NCBI GenBank assembly: GCA_045617725.1
Contig: JAZLJD010000036.1
Location: forward strand, 1 to 64,000
DNA from: JAZLJD01 sp045617725
GTDB lineage: Bacteria; Bacillota; Clostridia; Lachnospirales; Lachnospiraceae
Direction of reading: 5' to 3'
Length of the DNA stretch: 64,000 nt
The notes below the pieces were generated by a model. It saw nothing but the letters and a program-made list of their open reading frames with translations, ran no database searches and had not been told where the DNA came from. Within the stretch, counting starts at the first letter, position 1. Each line of letters opens with the position of its first letter. This document shows positions 1-7,871 of the stretch, one piece after another. Both the position numbers and the translations under genes were made by a program.

Positions 1-1
1 T

Positions 2-253
2 TATCGAGATCGAGAAATGAAGATGGGTGAGGAAGGATATATAGGTTATCGTGATGAAGTGCATTTGTATTTTAGGGCAGTAACCGATTCATACATTCCG
101 CTATTAGAACTACCGATGGATTATTATTACGATGAAGAACATATCTGGCCAAGCGAAAGGTTGTACAGATATCTGGTAAAAACATTCTTTGAAGGAAAAA
201 AGAAACTTCGTGGATGGGGACCAACTTATGGTGGCTTATCATTGTTCTTTTAG
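2..253 (+). CDS. C-terminal part of an unknown protein (cut by window edge)
   Basis: The reading frame is open from the first complete codon of the window, so only the end of the gene is visible. The first ATG, at 17, has no convincing ribosome binding site. The visible 84 residues are rich in Tyr, Glu and Asp and end in Leu-Phe-Phe. No family motif was recognised. It lies 16 bp before the next gene and probably shares its transcript. Both are more AT-rich than the helicase that follows, which suggests a different origin. Confidence 0.5.
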   Translation, partial: YRDREMKMGEEGYIGYRDEVHLYFRAVTDSYIPLLELPMDYYYDEEHIWPSERLYRYLVKTFFEGKKKLRGWGPTYGGLSLFF

Positions 254-269
254 ATAGGGGGGATATTTA

Positions 270-1034
270 ATGCATAGAATGTATGCCGATTTTTCTGATG
301 AAGCATATGAAGATATGGTCAATGGTGAAGCCAAGTCTAATAATGGATTTAGGAAGAATGATGGTTCTTTTCACCCCGATCAGCCAGATTTTGTAGAGAT
401 AGAAGATGATGGTGATTCGGATGATAATTCTTCTGAAGGAGATGCCACTGCCCAGATTATAGCACTTGCTATTGGTGTGGGAATTGCCATTGGAGCGGTT
501 GCAGCTCCACATGTTAAAAGACTATGGAATGAAACTATCGTTCCAGGAGTAAAAAATATTTATTCTAAGATAACGGGAAAGAAATCAACTGACAAAGAGC
601 AATTGGTTGAGAGTCATTCCACGAGTTTGTCTGTTGCAGAAAAGACAGGAGTGACCGCTAAAGAGTTCTCAAAGAATATAGACATTGCTGTTGAAGGATT
701 CAAGAAAAATATGAGTAGCGAAGAGGCACAGATGCATATGTTAAATATCATGAAGCTGGCTGAACTGCTTGCTAATGAAATTAGGAGTTTATCAGGAACG
801 GTCATAAATGATGATGAGAATTCGGGCGAATATCTTGAGTGGAAAGCAGCTATGGAAAAACTCACAACGCAACAGGTAACGGACAGTATAAATTATATGC
901 TTGAAAATAATAGTGAGTTATTTCAAGGAAATCAATTACAAGAGTTATCATGGATTTGGGGTTGTAAGGAAATAAAGGAAGGTGTTTTACTACCTGTCGA
1001 AAACGAGCAAATAAAGAAAGCACTGAGTATATAA
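270..1034 (+). CDS. Unknown protein with one hydrophobic segment
   Basis: A GGGGGGA ribosome binding site at about 256 supports the ATG at 270. The 254-residue product has an acidic N-terminal third rich in Asp and Glu. A glycine/alanine-rich hydrophobic stretch at about residues 66-85 could be a membrane helix. A basic linker and a helical C-terminal domain follow. No catalytic motif or family was recognised. It is AT-rich and sits just before the broken helicase gene, so it may belong to inserted DNA that removed the helicase 5' end. The stop is followed by an 11-bp inverted repeat at 1042-1070. Confidence 0.6.
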   Translation: MHRMYADFSDEAYEDMVNGEAKSNNGFRKNDGSFHPDQPDFVEIEDDGDSDDNSSEGDATAQIIALAIGVGIAIGAVAAPHVKRLWNETIVPGVKNIYSKITGKKSTDKEQLVESHSTSLSVAEKTGVTAKEFSKNIDIAVEGFKKNMSSEEAQMHMLNIMKLAELLANEIRSLSGTVINDDENSGEYLEWKAAMEKLTTQQVTDSINYMLENNSELFQGNQLQELSWIWGCKEIKEGVLLPVENEQIKKALSI

Positions 1035-1041
1035 ATGATGA

Positions 1042-1070
1042 TTTTCTGCCATCTAAAATATGGCAGAAAA
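1042..1070. repeat. 11-bp inverted repeat at the truncation junction
   Basis: TTTTCTGCCAT and ATGGCAGAAAA face each other across a 7-nt spacer. The hairpin lies between the unknown gene and the truncated helicase, and the first ATG of the helicase frame is inside its right arm. There is no T-run on either strand good enough to call an intrinsic terminator. Confidence 0.55.
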
Positions 1071-2916
1071 AATTGTTAGACCTATCTTGACATACGCTGA
1101 CGAGTGTCACCATGCTACGGCGGAGACCTACAAGAAAATCATCGGGTACTTCGAGCCGGAATTTTTGCTCGGACTTACTGCAACTCCGGAACGTCTGGAC
1201 AACCAGGATGTTTTTGAAATGTTTGACCATAATGTTCCGTATGAGCTCAGGCTCCGTGACGCGATCGCCAATGACCTTGTTGTTCCTTTCAAGTATTATG
1301 GTATCCGTGATCAACTCGTTGACTACGGCCTGTCAGGCAATGAAGAACGCCGCATGATTGCTCAGATGGCCCAAGAAGACCATTGTGACTTTATTGCGGA
1401 ACAGATAGAGAAGCATCGCCCGCAGGGCAAGCTCAAATGTCTTGCTTTTTGTCGGAATGTGACGCATGCCCGTATGATGTGTGAAGCTCTGGGTGAGAGA
1501 TACAAGACTGCGTACCTTACCGGACGCAATGATATCGGTGAGCGTGTTCGCGCCTATAATGATTTGCAGAATGATGCTCATGAGCTGGAGATTCTTTTTA
1601 CCGTAGATATCCTGAACGAAGGTGTTGATATTCCCGGCGTCAACATGGTTCTTTTCCTAAGACCGACGGAGTCTACCACGATATTTATTCAGCAGCTCGG
1701 ACGTGGCCTTCGTAAATACATGAACAAGGATTATGTTACGGTCCTCGACTTCATCGGTAACAGCTATAAGCGTAGCGTGCAGATTGCTTTTGCCCTGGGA
1801 TCATTGTCCGAGAATTTTGTCATGGAAAAGCGGCTTATGGCATCGCTTGTAAAAGATGATTTCACAGCTCTTGGGCTTACGGATTATGGCGTTGAGATTC
1901 ATATCGATGACCTGAGCAAGGAAGAAATTTTGGAGTACATCGATAAAGAAAACTTCAATGCAATCAAGTATCTGAAGCAGGACTATTTCAACTTTAAGAA
2001 ATATATTGGCGCTGAATTCTATCCGCGTCATATGGACTATATTAATAATGATTGCGCTCCGGATTTGATTCGGTTTATGAGCGTTAAGACCCTGGGCAGG
2101 AAGAATTGCAGCTATTACAACTTCCTCCGCGGTATTGAAGAGGAGAATCTTCCGTTGTTTACCGATGCTCAGGTGGAAGTAGCGAATTATTTGTCCGGCC
2201 TTTTACCCCTTGTAAGGCCGCATGAATATCACATTGTGAAGTACTTGCTTTTTGGCGCCCAAAAGTATGATGCAGTAGGTGCGTATCTGGCAGAGAAGCT
2301 GCCGGAATATCAGCCGGAAGAGCTCGACCATGCATTAACGTACCTGAAGGTTGTGAAGCGCGATGGCGATATGCTGAGCCTTCCTGTAGCACTTGACGAT
2401 CAGTTTAAAGAATACCTTGAGGATTTGATTGAATACGGCCTTACAAGATACTTGATTGACAACGGCGACGAGGCAGGCTTCAAGCTCTGGCAGAATTACC
2501 GCATGGATCAGGTGCAACTGAAGCTCCTCAAGAATCCTTCGAACAATCAGGTCGGAACATATTACTACGATGATTATGTTGTCATTTTTGCATCGCTCAA
2601 GAAAGATTTGGATGATGCTGACAAGCTGAACTATAAAGACAAGTTCCTTCAGGCAGACCTGTTCCAATGGGAGTCTATGACGAACCTGCCACAGTCGCAT
2701 CTTGATAAGCTGGTGCATAGTAGCTTTACGCATGTGTTTATACGTAAGGTTTCTGAAGAGAATGGTCTGGTATTGCCTTTTACCTATGTGGGCAAAGGAA
2801 GGCTATCGAATCCACGCAAGACGGAAGGTGGCAATGGAACATATCTCTTTGACATTCACATGGAGAATGAGCTGCCGGAGTATTTACAGTATGACTTTGG
2901 ATTAGCAAAGGAATGA
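1060..2916 (+). CDS. DEAD/DEAH helicase with DUF3427 C-terminus, N-terminally truncated
   Basis: This is the C-terminal part of a superfamily 2 helicase of the DUF3427 type. The frame begins almost at motif II: DECHHA at residues 14-19, LTATPER (motif III) at 39-45 and QQLGRGLR (motif VI) at 211-218. A long C-terminal region resembling DUF3427 follows. The P-loop (motif I) and any N-terminal nuclease-like domain of full-length relatives are absent. The ATG at 1060 has no ribosome binding site and lies inside a hairpin, so this is probably a remnant. It cannot bind ATP in the usual way. The Nudix gene starts 4 bp downstream, as in a co-translated pair. Homology to helicases is clear; loss of function is inferred. 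Confidence 0.8.
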   Translation: MAEKIVRPILTYADECHHATAETYKKIIGYFEPEFLLGLTATPERLDNQDVFEMFDHNVPYELRLRDAIANDLVVPFKYYGIRDQLVDYGLSGNEERRMIAQMAQEDHCDFIAEQIEKHRPQGKLKCLAFCRNVTHARMMCEALGERYKTAYLTGRNDIGERVRAYNDLQNDAHELEILFTVDILNEGVDIPGVNMVLFLRPTESTTIFIQQLGRGLRKYMNKDYVTVLDFIGNSYKRSVQIAFALGSLSENFVMEKRLMASLVKDDFTALGLTDYGVEIHIDDLSKEEILEYIDKENFNAIKYLKQDYFNFKKYIGAEFYPRHMDYINNDCAPDLIRFMSVKTLGRKNCSYYNFLRGIEEENLPLFTDAQVEVANYLSGLLPLVRPHEYHIVKYLLFGAQKYDAVGAYLAEKLPEYQPEELDHALTYLKVVKRDGDMLSLPVALDDQFKEYLEDLIEYGLTRYLIDNGDEAGFKLWQNYRMDQVQLKLLKNPSNNQVGTYYYDDYVVIFASLKKDLDDADKLNYKDKFLQADLFQWESMTNLPQSHLDKLVHSSFTHVFIRKVSEENGLVLPFTYVGKGRLSNPRKTEGGNGTYLFDIHMENELPEYLQYDFGLAKE

Positions 2917-2920
2917 TAGT

Positions 2921-3307
2921 GTGAAAACGATACGTGTAGTTGCTGCGGTTATTCATGCCGATGGCAGGATATTTGCAACGCAGCGAGGTTATGGTGAATA
3001 TAAGGACGGCTGGGAGTTCCCGGGCGGAAAGATTGAGGACGGCGAAACTCCGGAAGCTGCCATAAAGCGTGAAATCCGTGAGGAGCTGGACACGGAAATA
3101 TCGGTCGGAGAACTGATCGATACGATTGAGTATGATTACCCGAACTTCCACTTATCGATGGACTGCTTCTGGTGTGAGATCGTAAGCGGGGATCTTGTAC
3201 TGAAAGAACACGAAGCAGCGATGTGGCTTGATAAAGAATCGTTGTACAGCGTTGATTGGCTACCGGCGGACGTTTCGATTATTGAGAAGATAAAAGAAAA
3301 GCTTTGA
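2921..3307 (+). CDS. Nudix (MutT-like) nucleoside triphosphate pyrophosphohydrolase
   Basis: The 128-residue protein is a complete Nudix hydrolase. The Nudix box starts at about residue 36 as GKIEDGETPEAA and ends in REIREEL, matching GX5EX7REUXEE. Enzymes of this kind remove pyrophosphate from damaged or non-canonical (d)NTPs in the cytoplasm. The start is a GTG 4 bp after the helicase stop, so translation is probably coupled to it. A Nudix enzyme next to a DUF3427 helicase suggests a role in nucleic-acid repair or defence. The frame is intact although both neighbours are truncated. The exact substrate cannot be read from the sequence. Confidence 0.85.
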   Translation: MKTIRVVAAVIHADGRIFATQRGYGEYKDGWEFPGGKIEDGETPEAAIKREIREELDTEISVGELIDTIEYDYPNFHLSMDCFWCEIVSGDLVLKEHEAAMWLDKESLYSVDWLPADVSIIEKIKEKL

Positions 3308-3314
3308 GGGTAAA

Positions 3315-3713
3315 GAATGTCGCACCTTGCACGGCTGCAATACGGGAGAAGCCAAAATCACAAAGGGCTATAACCTTCCGGCGAAGTATGTGATTCATAC
3401 GGTGGGCCCGATATACAGTGGCAGGAAAGAAGATGCAGAGAATCTTGCAAACTGCTATAAAAACAGCCTTTCCGTGGCCAAAGAGAATGACATTCACAGT
3501 ATTGCTTTTTCCGCGATTTCTACCGGGGTGTACGGTTATCCGATTGAGGCTGCAACGGAGATTGCGGTTGCGACGGTGAAACAGTGGCTGGCGGAGAACA
3601 GGGAGTATTCTCTGGATGTAACATTCTGCTGCTTCGGGCAGGCGATTACGGAAGTATATAACAGAATTTTGAGCGTGAACAATTTTGAAGATTTTGCTAC
3701 GCAGGAAAAATAA
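3315..3713 (+). pseudogene. Macro-domain (ADP-ribose hydrolase-like) fragment lacking its N-terminus
   Basis: The frame starts inside a conserved macro-domain block (ECRTLHGCNTGEAKIT) and continues with the KYVIHTVGP strand and the AISTGVYGYP loop that binds ADP-ribose phosphates. The first 55-65 residues, including the catalytic Asn/Gly-rich loop, are missing. No ATG precedes the homology; a TTG at 3327 is internal to the conserved block. The frame is preceded directly by the Nudix stop, so a deletion probably fused this 3' part to the Nudix gene end. Intact relatives hydrolyse O-acetyl-ADP-ribose or remove ADP-ribose from macromolecules. This copy is unlikely to be active. Confidence 0.75.
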
Positions 3714-3790
3714 TCTGCTGAAGAAAATTCAGATTGCAAGCATTGTTGGCGTTGATACTACGGATATAGAGGAAGGGTCGGTATACAGAC

Positions 3791-4330
3791 TTGAATACAC
3801 CAAATAAAAAAAAGCTGACTACCAGCGAGCTCGTCATTTTTGCCCTGCTGGGCGCCCTGATGTTCTGCTCGAAGGTAGTGATGGAGGCTCTGCCCAACAT
3901 TCATCCGCTCGGCATGCTTACCATGACCTATACGATTGTGTATCGAAAGAAGGCACTGATTCCCATCTACGTTTACGTCCTTCTGAACGGGCTGTATTGC
4001 GGGTTCAATATGTGGTGGATTCCGTACCTCTACATCTGGACCATTCTGTGGGCGGTCACGATGGTACTGCCCCGTAACATGGGCAAAAAAGCAAAGTGCA
4101 TCGTTTATCCGATTGTCTGCTGTCTGCACGGACTGGCTTTTGGCACCCTGTACGCTCCGGCGCAGGCGTTGATGATGGGACTTAATTTTAAGGGCATGAT
4201 TGCGTGGATTGTAGCCGGGCTTCCGTGGGATGCGATTCACGGAGCCGGGAATCTCGTGATGGGCACATTGATTTATCCGCTTTCAGCTCTCTTAAGAAAG
4301 CTGACGAAAAATCAGGAGGTGTGTGGATGA
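3791..4330 (+). CDS. Small integral membrane protein, possibly ECF transporter S-component-like
   Basis: The 179-residue product has about five or six hydrophobic segments with short polar loops and a basic N-terminus, like substrate-binding S-components of energy-coupling-factor vitamin transporters. No diagnostic substrate motif was recognised, so the family call is tentative. The frame starts at a TTG with GAGGAAGGG about 12 bp upstream. Its stop overlaps the ATG of the following surface protein (ATGA at 4327-4330), indicating translational coupling. No AAA or EcfT gene is nearby, so it would have to use a shared module encoded elsewhere. Confidence 0.6.
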   Translation: MNTPNKKKLTTSELVIFALLGALMFCSKVVMEALPNIHPLGMLTMTYTIVYRKKALIPIYVYVLLNGLYCGFNMWWIPYLYIWTILWAVTMVLPRNMGKKAKCIVYPIVCCLHGLAFGTLYAPAQALMMGLNFKGMIAWIVAGLPWDAIHGAGNLVMGTLIYPLSALLRKLTKNQEVCG

Positions 4331-6291
4331 AAAAGAAGAAAATCACCGAGGCCAAATTGTTTTTGGCGACGCTGCTTGCTGCCGCTTTGACGGTTACAAT
4401 GCAGCCGGTTACGACATTCGCAGCCACTGATAACCCGGAATCCGTAACACTGGATGCGTTCCCGGCCGTGGGCGAGTCGCCGGATTCGATGAATGTGAAT
4501 GCAGGAACCATCAATACGCTTTACGGTGGCGGAACCATAATCAATAACAACGGAACCATTACGGTTTCGCAAGGAAGTGTTACAGCCAATAACGGCTCCA
4601 TTGGAACGTTGACGGCAGGACATGTAGGAACCAATTACGGTAGCATAACGAGCATCACAAACTCCGGCTCACTGGGCGTGAATGACGGGAGCGGAACGAT
4701 TGGAACCGTGGGCATGGGTAACGAAATTGCCCGAAACGACGGGACAATTTCGGAGAATTCCGGAATTATTTACAGTAATTACGGAACCATCGGCGAGAAC
4801 CGCGGTACGGTGACCATGCGAGACGGCGGGATTACGAAAAACTATCAGGGAGCAACGGTTAAGTTTGAAGCCCATACCGTTGGAGGCGAAACGATTCCTG
4901 CGAAAGGTTCGGTAGCTACGAACAACGGTAAAGTTGAGATTCACAGCGGAACGGTCACAATCGGCGAGAACACGGGCAACATTGAAATCGATAACGCGAC
5001 CGTTACGGTACAGAAGAATTCGGGCAGCATCCGTCTCGGCAGTAATGCTACGCTGACCTGCACGGAGAATGCGGGCAGCGGAGTAATCACCAAGACAGAA
5101 AAAAGCGCCTTTGTTGCTTGCTACACAAACAACGGACGCATCGATGACGAAACGGTTGCCAAGTATAAGATTGTTTTTGCCGGAGACGACGGAAAAGCGG
5201 AAATCCTGGCATGTGATTACGAAAAAGACGGCGTACAATATACGGAAAGCCCGGGCAGCATAGTTTTTAGCCTCCCGGCGGAATACGGATGCGTGGATGC
5301 ACAGGAAATGAATTATGATAACGCGAAGGTCTGGTTTTTGAGCGCATACCCCGAAGAGGGCAGCACGGAATTCACGGTCACCTGTCACAAGTGTTCGAGC
5401 AACAAGTACGAAAAGTCCGCGGACAAGCACTGGAAAATATGCTCTGTCTGCAACAGAAAAATCGCCGAGGAAACGCACAATTTCTGCAACTATGCATTGC
5501 ACAAGGAGGCCACCTGTACGGAAAGTGCCACCTACTACATGCAGTGCGACGTTTGCGGTGCAATAGACAATTCCCATACCGTCCCGGTGGGCGACCCGCG
5601 GGGACACAGCTACGGTGCATGGGTAACGGTCAGGGACGCCACGGAAACCCAAACCGGAGTTAAAGAGCGCACCTGCTCCGTATGCAAGCACACGGAGACG
5701 AGTGACATTCCGGTCCTTCCGCCCACCCCTGAATCCCCGAAGCCGACGGAATCCCCAAAGCCTACAGAATCCCCGAAGCCGTCTGAGGCACCCGGTCCGT
5801 CCAAAACACCCGGGCCGTCCAAAACACCCGGTCCGTCCGAGAAACCATCCGAGAAACCGATCACTCCGGCGACCGAGAAACCCTCGCAGCAGCCCGAAAC
5901 ACCTGTGACGACGGAAGTACCTGAGCCGTCCGAGAAACCCGGTCCGTCCGAGAAACCGTCCGAGAAACCGGGCACTTCGGCGATCGAGAACCCCTCGCAG
6001 CAGCCCGAAACACCTGTGACGACGGAAGTACCTGAGCCGTCCGAGAAACCCGGTCTGTCCGAGGAGCCATCCGAGAAACCGGTCACTCCGGCGACCGAAA
6101 AAACCTCGCAGCAGCCCGAAATGCCTGTGCCGTCTGAAGAGCCCGGGACACCGGAAGCTACGTCCTCTGTTTCCGAAGAAAGTCCGGATAATCACAATCA
6201 TCCGATCCTGTGGCTTGCCCTTACGGGAGCCGGCGCCGCTGTAATTGCAGGAACCATCGTATTTTTCAGAAGAAGAAAAAGAATCAAATAG
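4327..6291 (+). CDS. Secreted, membrane-anchored surface protein with beta-helix-like repeats
   Basis: A strong AGGAGG at about 4314 and a Lys-rich signal peptide (residues 1 to about 33, ending in FAA) support the ATG at 4327. Residues 40-300 form Asn/Gly/Thr-rich short repeats of the type N-G-T-I/V-x, typical of a right-handed beta-helix. Residues 350-465 hold paired CxxC modules with His. A Pro/Ser/Thr/Glu linker follows with repeated SPKPTE, PGPSKT and EKPSEKP units. The end is a transmembrane helix and an RRRKR tail. No LPXTG sorting motif is visible, so anchoring is probably in the membrane. The product is 654 residues. Its layout resembles the giant protein at 11077-21027. Function is unknown; adhesion is a guess. 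Confidence 0.8.
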   Translation: MKKKKITEAKLFLATLLAAALTVTMQPVTTFAATDNPESVTLDAFPAVGESPDSMNVNAGTINTLYGGGTIINNNGTITVSQGSVTANNGSIGTLTAGHVGTNYGSITSITNSGSLGVNDGSGTIGTVGMGNEIARNDGTISENSGIIYSNYGTIGENRGTVTMRDGGITKNYQGATVKFEAHTVGGETIPAKGSVATNNGKVEIHSGTVTIGENTGNIEIDNATVTVQKNSGSIRLGSNATLTCTENAGSGVITKTEKSAFVACYTNNGRIDDETVAKYKIVFAGDDGKAEILACDYEKDGVQYTESPGSIVFSLPAEYGCVDAQEMNYDNAKVWFLSAYPEEGSTEFTVTCHKCSSNKYEKSADKHWKICSVCNRKIAEETHNFCNYALHKEATCTESATYYMQCDVCGAIDNSHTVPVGDPRGHSYGAWVTVRDATETQTGVKERTCSVCKHTETSDIPVLPPTPESPKPTESPKPTESPKPSEAPGPSKTPGPSKTPGPSEKPSEKPITPATEKPSQQPETPVTTEVPEPSEKPGPSEKPSEKPGTSAIENPSQQPETPVTTEVPEPSEKPGLSEEPSEKPVTPATEKTSQQPEMPVPSEEPGTPEATSSVSEESPDNHNHPILWLALTGAGAAVIAGTIVFFRRRKRIK

Positions 6292-6333
6292 CTTGGTCGA
6301 GATGTTTTGTGAGGAAGAATCGCAGGAAATGCC

Positions 6334-6669
6334 ATGTGGAAGATAAAGAACATTTTTGAGAACTGTATGTACGGCTGCGAAGAGCGGCAGCCCGGGGAAA
6401 AGCTGAAGGTCCTGGTCGAGCTTGTGAATGAAGCCGGCGAGACGAAAACCATCGAAGCCTACGATGAATACCTTACCTGGAATCATATTGACGTGGGCAG
6501 CGTCTGGGAAGAACCGAGCGAAGAGAAGAAGGCGCTTTTCTTTAAGCAGAAGCATACGATGGACACCTTCCTGGCAACCGGAGCCCTTACCAAGGAGCAG
6601 TACGATTTCTCCCTGAGCGGCCTGATTGTGAAGATGGGATTTGATTTTGATATACTGGAGGAAACATGA
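6334..6669 (+). CDS. Unknown 111-residue protein
   Basis: AGGAA just upstream supports the ATG at 6334. The product is soluble, acidic and without signal peptide or membrane helix. No motif was recognised. Its stop overlaps the start of the CrcB-like gene (ATGA at 6666-6669), so the two are probably co-translated. Confidence 0.6.
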   Translation: MWKIKNIFENCMYGCEERQPGEKLKVLVELVNEAGETKTIEAYDEYLTWNHIDVGSVWEEPSEEKKALFFKQKHTMDTFLATGALTKEQYDFSLSGLIVKMGFDFDILEET

Positions 6670-6938
6670 TAGTTAAATGCCTGATGGTGGGAATTGGCGC
6701 ATTTGTTATTGGCCTCATAGTGGCACTGGCACTGAAGCGGCCTGAAATGAATCCGAAGACAACGCTCCTCCTAAAGACGGGGTTCTGCGGCGGTTTTACG
6801 ACCTTCTCGACCTTCGCCCTCGAATCCTCGGACCTGATTGGCAAGGGGCAGTGGGGCGTGGCAACGGCCTATATGATACTGAGCGTTGTGGTGTGCGTCC
6901 TGGCAGTGTTGGCAGCAGAGGCAATAGTAGGAAAATAA
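6666..6938 (+). CDS. crcB: CrcB/Fluc fluoride channel homologue, internally shortened
   Basis: The core GFCGGFTTFSTF, the Fluc phenylalanine-box helix, is clear at about residues 39-50, and the last helix is present. Fluc channels are dual-topology dimers that export fluoride and normally have four helices in about 110-130 residues. This product has only 90. Its first 11 residues look like the start of helix 1, and they run straight into what looks like the second half of helix 2. The conserved helix-2 Asn is not there. An in-frame deletion between similar Gly-rich segments would explain this. It is translationally coupled to the preceding gene. No fluoride riboswitch was recognised upstream. 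Activity is doubtful. Confidence 0.75.
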   Translation: MIVKCLMVGIGAFVIGLIVALALKRPEMNPKTTLLLKTGFCGGFTTFSTFALESSDLIGKGQWGVATAYMILSVVVCVLAVLAAEAIVGK

Positions 6939-6951
6939 AAAGGAAGCGGTA

Positions 6952-7044
6952 TTGTCATCCGTGCAAGTGTATAAAGCAGTCAAACCTAAGGAACTGCGAA
7001 GACAGTATGAAATATTCAAGAGAATAAGGGAAAACGAGGTGTAA
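6952..7044 (+). CDS. Possible 30-residue small protein
   Basis: A TTG at 6952 follows an AGGAAG site at 6941-6946 with 5-nt spacing and opens a 30-codon frame. The peptide is basic and helical (KPKELRRQYEIFKRIRENEV at its end). It fills the gap between crcB and the next gene, and its stop is 8 bp before that gene. It could be a small protein or the tail of a lost gene. Confidence 0.35.
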   Translation: MSSVQVYKAVKPKELRRQYEIFKRIRENEV

Positions 7045-7052
7045 AGTAAGGT

Positions 7053-7865
7053 ATGAAAACAAAAAAGGGATGGATTGTATTTGGAATTGTTCTGGCAGCA
7101 GTGCTTGTTGCAGGCATAGCATGTATCTGCATTCGAATGAGCAGGCCCAAGTACAGTTACAAGCAGATCAATGTGGCTTTTTTCGTCGCGAGTGGGGAAG
7201 AGGACGCTGACGCGTATATGAATGTTCGTGCCCATAGAACCCTCGAGTCACTGAAGCAGACGGTTCAGTACATTAATTTGTACAACGACATGCTGGATGC
7301 GAAGGGGAAGCCGGCCGACAGGCATCTTTCTCTGGAGGATGTGCTCGCGTTTTACGACAGCGAGTATGAAGCAGACGGCGAACCGCGCCTTATGCACCTT
7401 CCGAAGCAGATTGAAGGGTACCTCGATTGGTTTTGGCGCCATGGATTCTCGAAAAAGGGCCCGAAGCTGGACCAGGATACGTTTTACGAGGTAGGCTACA
7501 TCACGACCGCCATGTATGAGCTGGGCTGCTATTCGGAAAAAAAGAACACGCAGCAGGTGGCGGATGTGGTCACGGCTGACCCCGTGAAATTCTACGTAGA
7601 TCTGCATGTGTACAATGAAATCAATCCGACGCAGCCGGTTACGGAGGACGAAATAAAGGCGGCCATGGTGGGCGGCCCCGCGGAGCCCCTGGTACGGTTT
7701 GGAACCTGGTATACGGGCCTGGGCCTCTACGATTTGAAACGCTTTGACAACCGCTTGAGCAGTTACTACTACGATACGTATTACCCGGAGCACCCGGACG
7801 CACCGGTCATCGGGGAAATGGACCTCGCCGAGCTGCAGCAGCTGATTGCATGCATGGAAGGATGA
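7053..7865 (+). CDS. Unknown membrane-anchored protein
   Basis: The 270-residue product starts with a basic stretch and a single hydrophobic helix (about residues 7-27), which indicates an uncleaved signal anchor with a large outside domain. The rest is soluble and rich in Tyr and Asp, with no recognised family. It lies 6 bp before the macro-like gene and is probably part of the same transcript. Confidence 0.65.
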   Translation: MKTKKGWIVFGIVLAAVLVAGIACICIRMSRPKYSYKQINVAFFVASGEEDADAYMNVRAHRTLESLKQTVQYINLYNDMLDAKGKPADRHLSLEDVLAFYDSEYEADGEPRLMHLPKQIEGYLDWFWRHGFSKKGPKLDQDTFYEVGYITTAMYELGCYSEKKNTQQVADVVTADPVKFYVDLHVYNEINPTQPVTEDEIKAAMVGGPAEPLVRFGTWYTGLGLYDLKRFDNRLSSYYYDTYYPEHPDAPVIGEMDLAELQQLIACMEG

Positions 7866-7871
7866 TCTCTC

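Noticed and set aside
3715..3807. Open stretch ending IEEGSVYRLEYTK before the membrane protein gene
   Set aside because: It has no start codon and no recognised family. It may be the tail of a deleted gene, but this cannot be supported.
4669..6555. 628-codon minus-strand open frame opposite the surface protein
   Set aside because: The plus-strand gene has a signal peptide, ribosome binding site and recognisable repeats. The minus frame is Arg/Gly-rich and results from the Pro/Ser/Glu-rich coding of the other strand.
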